Assembly (NCBI GenBank): GCA_029204225.1
Contig: CM055104.1
Coordinates: 20,429,761-20,493,760 of the forward strand
Direction: 5' to 3'
DNA: 64,000 nt
Origin: Diphasiastrum complanatum
Lineage: Eukaryota; Streptophyta; Lycopodiopsida; Lycopodiales; Lycopodiaceae
Part shown: positions 20,920-30,469 of the stretch, one piece after another
How positions within the stretch are numbered: position 1 is the stretch's first letter
How the letters are laid out: each line of letters opens with the position of its first letter
Program-made: the position numbers and the translations under genes
The notes under the pieces: generated by a model
What the model saw: the letters and a program-made list of their open reading frames with translations, nothing else
Told to the model about the DNA's origin: nothing
Databases searched by the model: none

Positions 20920-23806
20920 TGGTGGTCCTACACCAATCGACGCCTTTTCGTCCTGGATTTTTTGTGCTTCTTGGAGGCGAGACTGTTGTTGTCGAGAGTG
21001 GTAGATGGTCATCCCAATGCCCTCCATAATTTGTCACCGTAATTTGTTCATGAAGGGCATGGGTTTGTAATAATGGAGCATACCCTGGAGAAAGTTATGG
21101 GTTTTCCATAGCTCCACCATATCAACGTGCAAGGCAGAAGTAAGTGCAGTGCGATAATAGAGCCTTGCAACGTTGATATGGTCATATTGCATGCGCAAGG
21201 GTTTATTGATGATAGTAATAAGGATTGGTGCGCATGTAGGAGGGAGCTTTGAGATACCGTGCCATCGAGGTCTTACTTTGCAGGAAGAGTTGATGGCGCC
21301 AGAGAGGTTGTGGATCCAGGAGTTTAACTGCTGTTTTATGTGTCTGACATTGGTCCAAATCTGACATTATGAAGTCACCTTGCTCTTTCATTGTTGGGTA
21401 CTTCTTTGCAAACTCCTGAGAGACGCGCAACTCCTTGCTTGGTTCTGTGGGCGTAATTCTGTGCCGGATGGTGGGGGCTTCAGAGGCAATCTCGTGTGCG
21501 GTTTGTGGATCGGGATCAGGAGATAGAGGAGGCGAGGGGTTAGCTTCTGCAATGCGTTGTGATTCAAGTGAAAAGTGTCGTGGAATGAAGGTGGGGTTAG
21601 TGGTGTCGAGGGGGTTAGAAGCGGTAGAAGGGAAAAGAAAATGTTGGGAGCTGGTACCCCCAGAGCCCATTGGATTGGTTGGTGTTTGAGCTCCTTGCCC
21701 CAGGGGTTGGCTTTGAAATGCGGAGCCTTGAGTTGCAGGAGGAGGCTGTTGAAATCCTGCGCCATCTCCACCATCAGGTCCATCAAAGTGGTGCCCCAAA
21801 TCATGAAATTGGGCATGCTCTGCATGAACCGACGGTGTTGACTCGGCATCAGCCTTTAAGCGTTCTTCTAGGGTGGCTAGGTGCTGGTTTAGGGCCTCGA
21901 CGGAAGCAATGTATGATTGTTGTAATTTTGCGTGTTGCTCCGTCGCGGCTTTTAGCTTTTGGGATAGCATTTGATAGGCCACCACTGGAATGGCAGTTCC
22001 CTCAGGGATAGTTGGTGGTGCGAAGTCGTTGAAGTCCACCATTTTCAACTGTTTCTTCATAGCGGAACGTGCTACTTGTGAATCTGTTACAGCCTCATCC
22101 TTCTCGGCTTTGAGGGTATCATTGGTTTGCTGCATGTTGGATACCTTCAGTGGGAGCTGGTTCTGGAGATGGATTAGCATCTGCTGCTGTTGTTGATTGT
22201 AATTCGTGAGATTTTGGATCTGCAGGTGTTGTTGTTTGGTTTCCTCCTCCAGCCTTGCTTTTTTTTTTTTTTTTTTTTTTTCTGAAGGCCTGCCATAGCA
22301 CCATCGTCGAATTGCCGCATAGTGTGTTGTCCCCCTAGGGTGCCGAATATATTGTATTGGAGATCATTCACCAACCATACCGCTTTTTGGGCTGTAAGGG
22401 GTAGCTGCTCCCAAGGACCAATGTTAGGGAGGTTGCGTAGGATACGACATGGGGTTAAATGGTAGAAAATTAGGAGCAGGGCTAGACGGAGGTGTAGGAA
22501 AGGCAGAGAGGGGTGATTGTGGATTGAGGGGTGGGGAGAGACTAGGTCACGGAGATTGTGAGATTGGGTTAGTGGTGACAGTGGTTGATGGGAGTGCAGT
22601 TAGTAATTGTAAGGCAAAATCATCTACGTTGACTGTGGAGTCAAGTAGGGTGGAGATTTGTATAGTCGAGGGCTTTTGTGAAAGTGTGGAAGGGAAGCCC
22701 GTGTTGAGAGTTAATGAGGGTGTGGAGGTGACAGTAAATGGTGGGGGTGGTGGTGGGATTGTGAGAGCAAGTGATGGAGAGGAGATTATCTATGTGGACG
22801 GAGTCACGTCCATAGGATCAGAGCCAAAAGTGCTTGCCGTTCCGGAGCTGCCTGCTGCTGCTACTGCTATTGCTTTTCGACATTGTTGGGCCTGGTGAAG
22901 TAAGGCCGCCTGCTGCTCTAGGACCTCCTTTGGGACCTGAGATGGTCTAAGGCTCCCTCCGGATTCAGCATATTCTACTCCGATGTCGTTGGATAGAATG
23001 TCTTGTGGGACATCTGCTTCAGTACTGACTGCCTTTCCTTTTTGCTTCTTAGTAGGTGGGGCTGGTGAGACTGGTTCTGTTGTCGGTTGGGGGGTGGCTT
23101 GTCTTTTTGTGCTTGGATAAACAGCATTCAGCTCCTTAGACCCCAATTGCTTGGTGACCAACATGTGGAGGAGATACCCACATTTGGGAGTTGATTTGCA
23201 GGCTTTCAAGGCTCCGCACAGCTTCTCCGCTACCTTTTTAGCCCACTTATAATTTTGAGTGGGGTCGTCCATGGTGATGGTTAGAGAAAAGAGATCACTC
23301 GATGGGATGCGATCCATCTTGGTGGTATGTACTGCAGCCATGGTGACGATGATCTCTGAGGCGGCCCGTAGATGGGGATCTGTGATGAGTCGGATAGCGA
23401 TCCCGTCGTTGGTTTGGGCAATGATTTTGCCATCGTCTGTTAGAAACTTGGTGAAGTACTTGGCATCATAACTAGTGCCCTTGCCATGGATTGTCTCTCC
23501 AAGATTAGGAAAGCCGACACTCTGAAGATCCGTCGGAGAGACGTTGATAATAGAATAACTGCCAGTCTTGGTTGTAAGCCGAAAAGTTTGGAACTCATCC
23601 GAATAGGTCAAGTAAGCTGCTCGAATGAGGCTCTCGCTCTGCTGGTCCCGAAAAAGTGTTAGATCAAAACCAAGGTTGGTGAGGATATCCTTGGCCAGTG
23701 TGAGCTGCTCGATGTAATTCTTAAGAGAGATCATGATTATATTCCCCGAATAAGGACGAGGGGGTTTACAGCGGTGCAAGCTCAATGAGGAATCACAGGA
23801 AGCCAT
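20920..23806 (-). pseudogene. Large unknown ORF (about 960 codons, broken) of the LTR element
   Basis: I do not recognise this protein. From ATG 23806 it opens MASCDSSLSLHRCKPPRP. A roughly 210-residue block rich in secondary structure follows, including VSPTDLQSVGFPNLGETI, NDGIAIRLITDPHLRAASEI and MDRIPSSDLFSLTITMDD. A Pro/Ser/Lys-rich linker runs to a TAG at 22790-22792. The frame then continues Pro/Ser-rich to a TGA near 22560, shifts near 22420 (WLVNDLQYNIFGTLGGQH), crosses a poly-A (lysine) tract at 22261-22280, and enters a Gln-rich coiled coil (ARLEEETKQQHLQIQNL) and a Pro-rich tail. A last shift near 21360 leads to INVARLYYRTALTSALHVD. Its place, after gag/pol remnants and before the 3' LTR, is where plant elements carry env-like or extra ORFs. 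No signal peptide or membrane anchor is evident. Confidence 0.7.
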
Positions 23807-23937
23807 GGCAGCAGTGATTTTAGATTGCTCTGAGAATTTTGAAAATTTTGAGAAAATTTGGCATGAACTCGAGAGCAGCAATCTAAAATGAACTTGTGGA
23901 GAAAGGGTGGAGACCTATATATAGAAATTTTTTGGGC

Positions 23938-25694
23938 AGGAATTTGCAACTTTACCCAGAATTTGTCCTCAGTGTCCACGATTTGGTAATGATGGTCGCG
24001 AATTTTGAGGCATCATTCATGTAAGTGATTTCTGTGGCCAAAAGAGGGAAAATGTCTGATAGTGCAAAAATGTATCTGATCAGAATTTGCGGAGGTAATA
24101 GAGAAATCGTGAAGATCAATTTGAGCTCCCGCAAATTGTCTGCGAATTCTGATCATGGACATTGGATGAAGGAGACTCATTTTTTTAATTTTTTGACATT
24201 TTTCTTTTAAGACAAAATTCGCGGAGGCCAAAAATGAATCGTTCTCTGTAAGAAAGGGTTCAGGCGAATTCTATCTGAGACGATGTGAAAACATTTTGTC
24301 TGAAACTAATGACTTTTGTGGTTTTCTCAGAGAAGATTGATCTGATAGTATCTTGACGGGTGGAACAACAAATCACAGCAAAAAATGGTGTCAAAATGGC
24401 ATACAAATAATAAAAAGGGAGAAGAAGAAAAAATAAATAGTAGAGAAAAAGAAGCTAATACATATCAAGATAAAAGCAGGGTTCGTTGTACTTTCTCAGT
24501 CGACTCCCATTGACCACAATGTCAAGGACATCGCCTTGAAGGGTTTGGAGTTGAAGATATCTAGAGGCAAACATTTTTTTTATGACGTGTGGTTTAGTAT
24601 TGTCTTCCACATAGTAGGTGGCCGGATCGATGGTATTCGGATCAAGATAATGGACAGCGTTTTGTGGGGCAGGTTGGTTAACAACAAACTGTTGACGTGG
24701 GGATGGATATTAATTTGGTGCAGGTGGTCGTGGTTGGTAAACCCCTGGTCGTGGCACAAGTTGTTGTGGCGGGTAGGGGCGGTAAGCTCGATAAACGGTG
24801 GGTCTGGTGGCTGCTGGGAAATGATTTCGCAGTTGAGGACATTCATTAGCATTGTGATGTTGTGAGCAGATTGGACACCAGACATTTTCTCTTGCTGGAA
24901 AGGATTTCTCAGCAATTTGTTTCATGGCGGTTTGGAAATCGGCAGTGAGTTTATCCATAAACGGCATGCATTATCAAAGTCTTGGAGAAATCGGACTGGG
25001 TCAGATTCGTCATCGTACTTTGGTGCATCGATACGTGGAATTATTCGTTCCATTCGTGGAGGAGTCGGATTAGAAGATTCAGCATAGTCACGAGACATGA
25101 TGTAGAATACAGAGGAGCAGGGCAGGATTGTACTTGACAAAAAGAGCAGTTTGCTTGCAGATTGGATAGTGTAGGACAAAAGCTGGTCTTTCTGATTGTT
25201 ATAGAATTCGCGGACAGGTTGAGAAATCGTGGAGAGACAGATAAATCTAACGGTAATACTCGCGAATTCTAAACAAGTATTCTGAATGTCAAAATAGTGA
25301 TTTTTTTAGACTTTTTGAAAAAATTTGGCGATTCACAATTTGCGGATAGTATAGGAAAATCATGCTCTGTGAGGGTGAATTCTTAGGCTTGATGGCGAAT
25401 TCTAACAGAGAGGTTTGACTGGCAGATAGGGAATATAGAGAAAGATGTGATGTTCAGTCAGTAAACGGGTAAAATCTATGAGATAGAATTTGCGGAGCTG
25501 CTGAAGGACTGATCTTAATGAGATCTAGCCCCAGTGAAGTCGGTGAATTCTAAGACAAAGATTTTGATGAGAAATAAGGGATTTTGAAGGTATAACAGGT
25601 TGTTTTCTCAAAATCTGACTGTGGTCAAAATTCGTGGAGGTGATAAAATGAAAGATCAGGGTCTGTTAGGGCTGCAGACAGATTGGCAAATTCT
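23938..25694 (-). repeat. About seven imperfect inverted-repeat modules
   Basis: Each module has a left arm like AGAATTTGCGGAGG and, about 50-60 bp on, a right arm like GCGAATTCT that is its approximate reverse complement. Arms lie near 23940/23996, 24079/24139, 24213/24263, 25204/25260, 25340/25393, 25487/25541 and 25628/25683. Several loops share AAATCGTG or GATC-type words. The gag-like ORF lies between modules three and four. Confidence 0.6.
24457..25098 (-). pseudogene. Gag-like ORF with zinc knuckle and integrase-tail-like end
   Basis: From ATG 25098 the frame reads MSRDYAESSNPTPPRMERII, then APKYDDESDPVRFLQDFDNA, typical of a gag N-terminus. The frame changes near 24965 and continues MDKLTADFQTAMKQIAEKSF, then the knuckle CPICSQHHNANEC (CX2CX3HX4C) and a Pro/Tyr-rich stretch. 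After a stop it continues to KMFASRYLQLQTLQGDVLDI and VNGSRLRKYNEP, which looks like the last residues of a gypsy integrase. The central gag and all catalytic pol domains are missing between these parts. I infer gag and the pol tail were joined by one or more large internal deletions. Confidence 0.65.
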
Positions 25695-25938
25695 GATATA
25701 CCTGTTTAGTTGTGAAAAATGTCACTTAGGTCACTTCTTTTGAAGAAAATGCCCAAGTTGACTTTTTTGTTGCTTCCCCTCGGTTTGAGAAGTTGCTCCG
25801 CAGCTCGTGTAGGACCTGGAGAGACGACGCGTGCTTTTTGTTGGTAGATAGAGATAAGCACACAAGCAAACATACAACCCGGAAGCAAGAAATAAAAGAA
25901 AGAAAGGAGAAGAAGCTAGGTAGAAAAATACTTAAAAA

Positions 25939-25953
25939 GCGACAATGGCACCA
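25939..25953 (-). promoter_or_regulatory. Degenerate tRNA-Asp-type primer binding site
   Basis: The minus strand reads TGGTGCCATTGTCGC one base after the LTR end. It matches the classical plant TGGCGCCGTTGCCG site except for three transitions. Two of the three alter CpG dinucleotides of the canonical site, which fits decay of methylated cytosines. Confidence 0.65.
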
Positions 25954-25954
25954 A

Positions 25955-26294
25955 TGTTGAAAGTATTTCTAGTGAGTGCGGTGGCTAGATCTACTTACGG
26001 GTGTAGTATAGGGATGTAGAGATTTGTCCACTTCTAACTTAGGATTTAGAACTTCAATTTTCTTAACTTAGGACAACTTAAGATGAAATATTTCTAATCT
26101 TAAGTTTCCTAAGTCTAAGTTCTAGCTCTAAGTTTAAGCTATTTTATTATTATTTAAGCTTCTACTCATGGACTTACAAAACACATGCCATGGCTTGAAG
26201 TTTATTGACAGATACTCATACGTGGTCTTACAAAACACATGCCACAGAGTTTTATTATTTTTTTATTTTCTCTGTGTTAGCACAGTTGTTAACA
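25955..26294 (-). mobile_element. 5' LTR (340 bp, internally deleted)
   Basis: Starts TGTTGAAAG and ends GTTAACA. It aligns to the 807-bp partner except for a missing internal block of about 467 bp. The break shows the 4-bp microhomology ACTT on both sides in the long copy. The deletion removes the TATA-like region, so this copy could not drive full-length transcription. Confidence 0.88.
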
Positions 26295-26299
26295 GCATG
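26295..26299. repeat. Target site duplication GCATG (right)
   Basis: Matches 20087-20091 exactly. Confidence 0.9.
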
Positions 26300-26389
26300 T
26301 GACCAAAATTAGTCAAGCGAGAATTGTGATCCTCACAATCTAGCTAGATGATAACATAGCTTTACTAATTAAGCCAAGGGCTGATCTAA

Positions 26390-27261
26390 GCTTAAAAAAA
26401 AACATTCTTTTGAAGCGGCTTTGTCAATATATCGGCTATGCATTCTTCACTTGAAACATGCTCCAATGAGACCTCCTTAGCTTGGACCTTTTCTCTTACA
26501 AAGTGGTGAGCAATCTCTATGTGTTTGCTCCTTGCATGGTAGATTGGATTGGATGCTAAGTGTTTGACTGAGATGTTGTTTTTCATTGTAGATGAGTGGA
26601 ATGACACCTGATTTGATCACCTTGAGCTCCTCAAGCAAGCTCTTGATCCATAGAACTTCCTTGGTTGTGGTTGTTAGAGCCTTGTACTCGGCCTCAGTTG
26701 ACGAAAGAGATATTGTTTCTTGGTTCTTTGATAGCGAAGAAACCACACCTTCTCCAATGAAAGTTGCAAAGGCACTTGTTGACTTTCTATCCTTCTTTTC
26801 CCTTGCAAAATCTGAATCACTAAAAGCATGCAAGTTAATGGATTCACCTCTATAAAGGATCCCAAAATCTAGTGTGCCCGAGATGTATCTCAATATTCTT
26901 TTGGCACATTTCCAAAGGATAACTAATGGATCTTGCATATTTTGACTAAGCTTGCAAACACTATAGCAAAGATCAGGTCTTGTTATGGTTATCCACATTA
27001 AGGAGTCAATAAGTTGCCTATAAAGAGTGATGTCCTTGAAGGATCTTTCATCCTCTTTATTGGTTACTTTTACATCATGCTCCATAGGAGTCTCTACATG
27101 CTTGCATCCATGCATGTTAAATTTATTGAGTAATGAAATGGCATACTTAGATTGACAAATGAAGACATAATCTAAAGATCTAAGTACTTCCATACCCAAA
27201 ATGAAGTGCAAAAGCCCGTGATCTACCATCTTGAACTCTTTGGATGGATCTAGCTTAGTCA
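26390..27261 (-). pseudogene. Ty1/copia RT C-terminus and RNase H remnant
   Basis: The frame reads MVDHGLLHFILGMEVLRS, then YRQLIDSLMWITITRPDLCY, HAFSDSDFAREKKDRKSTSA and SLSSTEAEYKALT, the conserved end of copia RT and its RNase H. A frameshift near 26590 leads to HLASNPIYHARSKHIEIAHH and ECIADILTKPL, the RNase H end. The copy starts abruptly in mid-RT at an LTR-like repeat (27262), losing the YVDD region. Its 3' flank is cut by the GCATG-flanked LTR element. Confidence 0.93.
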
Positions 27262-27582
27262 AAATATGAGCTAGAATCAAGACTAGTTACCAAAACTACC
27301 AAATTTGGCATTTAGCTCCACATTAGACACATAGATTTGATCAAATGAACCAAAGTAAAGTACAAAAAACTTCTCAGACTGTAAACAGGTTCAATACCTT
27401 CCAAACCAAGCAATTAATGCATAATAACACTCACATCCAATAGCTAGAACTCACCACCAAAAGACAATGATGATAGAAGTGGAAAAACTCAATTTTTCTT
27501 GATAATTTGACGGAGGTCCCATCATGTATTTATACATTTCAAGCTGGGATCTGAGCATATTAGGGCACCTTTGAACTTATTG
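27262..27582 (-). repeat. LTR-like dispersed repeat, copy 2
   Basis: Same family and orientation as 19540-19836. It separates two copia pol fragments: RT C-terminus on the left, and RT N-terminus plus linker on the right. No target duplication is visible, so recombination is as likely as insertion. Confidence 0.75.
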
Positions 27583-28350
27583 TGTTTACCCTCGATAATA
27601 TAACCTTTGGGTTGCACCATGTAAATGTCTTCTTCGATAACTCTATTGAGATATGTTGTTTGTACATCCATTTGATGTATTTCCAAATTTGCTGCAGCGG
27701 CAAATGATAACAAAAGTTGAATAGAAGAATGCTTGACTATTGTACTGGAGGTCTCAATGTAATCGATGTTGTATACCTGAGAAAATCCTCCGGCGACAAG
27801 TCGTGCCTTTCTCTTGTTGATGCTTCCATCTGCATTGTACTTGACTTTGGAAATCCATTTGCAATCAGCTACGTTTCTGCTAGCAGGTAATTCGACAATT
27901 GTCCATGTCTGGTTCTTGATAAGAGATAAATACTCTTTATCCATAGCTTCTTTCCAGAGATCTAAATCAGGCTGACAGATGTCGGTTCTTGAACAAGGTA
28001 GACTGCAGACTCGTTTATATACCTCACAGGTGGTCTGCTTACTCTTGAAGATCTTCTGGGTAATAGAGGAAGTCGATCATTTCCATCATACTGTAGTTGC
28101 TGAATGCAACATCATCATCTTCTGATTCACTGTTGATTTGTTGTTCATCAAAAGTAGAAAAGCTTGGACCTTCAATGGGAATAGTCAACTGAGGAACTGG
28201 AAAGTTCAATATGTCAGGAGAATATGACAGGTCGGCTACATGGGGAATGCATTTTCCTTTGAGGTCTTGAAACTGATCTTCGATGAAGATGACATCTCGG
28301 CTAGTGAATATCTTTGACTCGATAGGATCGAACAACTTGTCAAAAGATAA
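27583..28350 (-). pseudogene. Ty1/copia integrase tail and RT N-terminus
   Basis: Minus-strand order is FDPIESKIFTSRDVIFIED (end of integrase), an acidic linker, then MDKEYLSLIKNQTWTIVELP, CKWISKVKYNADGSINKRKA, RLVAGGFSQVYNIDYIETSS and QMDVQTTYLN...EDIYM. These are the first RT blocks, with the catalytic Asp of the MDV(Q/K)TA(F/Y)L-type block. The fragment ends at the LTR-like repeat at 27582. A short frame break joins linker and RT near 28000. Confidence 0.92.
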
Positions 28351-29514
28351 ATAATATCAGCTGAAACTTCATATTTCAAGTGCATGACTATGCCTATCAA
28401 AAATTGAACAAAGCAGTAGTGATGGAAATCACGTCCAATCTTTAGCAACTAACTTTGAAATCGCTAGATACTAAGTGATTACGTAGCCAAACATGAAATA
28501 TTGAATTCTCAGACAATTTCTATCAGTTACAAAAACAATACGAAGATGCATGCATTCTGACATATACTGAACGCAATAAGAAGATAGTATCGATTCGGAT
28601 AACAAAATCAGATGCTAATGAGCACAAGACAATAGCGGATAGAAATTGCGCACTCTAAGTTGTCTCTAAGAAACTGAGAATAAGTCTAATAATAGACAGT
28701 TTTGCTAATAAGCAATAGCGCAATAGCAACTCTAAAATAAATCTCTAAAAGACTGAGCTAGAATGCTCAAGAGAGTTCAAGCTTGAAATCTTGATAGAGA
28801 GCTAACTACAATACTTGCTGAACTTGATCTCCTTGATCATTTGATGATGATAAAATGTATGAATATGAATAGCTATATACATACTAAACAATTAGGTTGT
28901 CAATTGCGATTGCCAGTTGGCTGGTGTCCGCTAGCATTCATCCGATTCCTTGTCATTGATTGTTGATAAGCGGTGGAAATTGGCCGTAAACAGTCTGTCT
29001 GCATAAATGAACTAGAACTGTCACTATGCAGAAATGAACCAAAACGGCCACAAGCGACACTGTCACAAAAATGCGACAGTGTCGGCTTTTTGCGAAAAAC
29101 TCGACAATGCCCTAAAAATGCATTTCCTTCATATTAGGGTAGGCCCACAGTTTGTCAGATTCATTTCCTTAACATTTGAGGCACTTAGAAAAATGCAAAA
29201 CATGTGACTCTGCATAATTACTCGCAATTCTTGTCAAGTGAAAAATGCAAAAAAGGTGACACTGCATTTTTACACGAGATTCCTGACAGGCAACAGTTTC
29301 GCTAAAATGCAACGTTGTAATTTTACTCGTAATTCTTGACAGACGAAAAATGCGACACTGTTGTCAAACTCCTTGTATTTCTACAAATTGTGTAAAAACA
29401 CTTGTAATTCTGCAGAGTGTGTAAAGACACAGAAAAATCCGCAGAATTGGATTAACAATGGATGAAGATTAAAACCGATTAGTCGATTAGTAAGAAAGAG
29501 AATAATCCAACACT
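28351..29514 (-). mobile_element. Long copia LTR with internal repeats
   Basis: The minus strand begins TGTTGGATTATTCTC directly after a polypurine tract (AAGGGGGAG), so 29514 is a 3' LTR start. Sequence continues for about 1 kb to the integrase fragment near 28350; the exact end is not fixed. It contains a TATA-like GTATATAGC near 28870. Between about 29208 and 29360 there are three diverged direct repeats of about 53-55 bp built on ACTGCATTTTTAC...CTTGACAG. A perfect 10-bp inverted repeat (CGACACTGTC 29055-29064, GACAGTGTCG 29075-29084) also lies within it. Confidence 0.75.
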
Positions 29515-30260
29515 CCCCCTTAATCTGAATCCCTAAATGCCTTGACCTTCAAACTTAGTTCTACATAGAATCTTCTGTGTGTATCCAAACTTAATGCTTT
29601 GGTAAAAATATTTGTTGTCATATCTTGCGTTCTACAGTAGTACAATCTGACCTCTTCGTTGAGAACTTTGCTTCTGATGAAATGATACTTCAATTCAAGG
29701 TGCTTACTCCTAGAATGAAATCTAGGATTGGCTGATAAAGCGATGGCACTTTGATTATCACAAAATAATGTCGTCGAAGCATATTGATTCAGACCGATAT
29801 CTGAGAGAAAGTTTCTCAATCAAATTGCTTCATTTGTAGCTTGAGAGGCTGCGATATACTCTGATTCAATGGAAGATAGAGCTATTGAAGATTGCTTGCA
29901 ACTGTTCCAAGAAATTGGACCATTGTTGAGGAAGAATGTAAATCCGAAAGTGGATTTACGAGTGTCTACATCTCCTGCCCAACTTGCATCTGTGTAACCA
30001 CTGAGTAAATTGAGTTTGTCATTGCCAACTGCTCCATAACAAATGCAAAAATCCATAGCAGCTCGAAGATATCTCATGACTCTGAATAAAAGCCTTCTAA
30101 TGTGTTAATGATTAGTCATAAACTGACTGAGAGAGTTGACTGCAAAAGCTATGTCTGGCCTGGTACCGTACATAAGAGATCCTATAGTAGAATGGTAAGG
30201 ATACTCACGCATAATTGCATGGCTATCATAGACGCCTAATCTATTAGCAATTCTTTATGG
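29515..30260 (-). pseudogene. Ty1/copia RT end and RNase H
   Basis: The minus-strand frame reads PYHSTIGSLMYGTRPDIAFA, then SGYTDASWAGDVDTRKSTFG, SSIESEYIAASQATNEAI, a stop, then FCDNQSAIALSANPRFHSRS and KHLELKYHFIRSKV. This is complete copia RNase H with its D...E...D carboxylates. A TGA near 29820 and another interruption near 30100 kill it. A polypurine tract and LTR follow at once, so this is the true 3' end of a copia element. Confidence 0.93.
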
Positions 30261-30449
30261 TTGTCTACGACACCTACATTGATATTCATTATCAACACAT
30301 ATCAGAACTGCTCTATCATTCTGTTCTCTAAGTAATCCAAATCCTTTTATTTTATCAATTTTTACTGTCTATCTATTGTTTTTCCTCTGTTTGGGACGAT
30401 GACCTTCTTCCGCAGCGGCCTAGACTCCTTGTGGTCATTTCCAAAAGAG

Positions 30450-30469
30450 TGGTATCAAAGATTAGAGCC
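30450..30469 (+). promoter_or_regulatory. Possible primer binding site
   Basis: The plus strand reads TGGTATCAAAGATTAGAGCC, similar to the initiator tRNA-Met site with a 4-bp insertion (TGGTATCA..AGAGCC). It may mark the start of a plus-strand element whose interior has decayed. Confidence 0.4.

Larger units (their letters stand above)
20092..26294 (-). mobile_element. Non-autonomous LTR retrotransposon with large unknown ORF
   Basis: Minus-strand order: 5' LTR (26294-25955), primer binding site (25953-25939), leader with inverted-repeat modules, gag-like ORF (25098-24457), spacer, large unknown ORF (23806 to about 20920), polypurine tract (20912-20899), 3' LTR (20898-20092). A GCATG duplication flanks both ends, so the insertion boundaries are exact. 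Protease, RT, RNase H and integrase core are absent. A tRNA-Asp-like primer site, a CCHC-type gag knuckle and an integrase-tail-like peptide suggest descent from a Ty3/gypsy element (Athila-like position of an extra ORF after pol). It sits close to copia RT/RNase H sequence at 26.4 kb and probably inserted into that older element. Confidence 0.88.

Noticed and set aside
21435-22898. Several plus-strand open frames
   Set aside because: They are antisense to the large minus-strand ORF, with Gly/Ser-rich composition expected from its Pro/Ser codons.
24536-24865. Plus-strand Trp-rich frame
   Set aside because: It is antisense to the gag-like ORF and has no motif.
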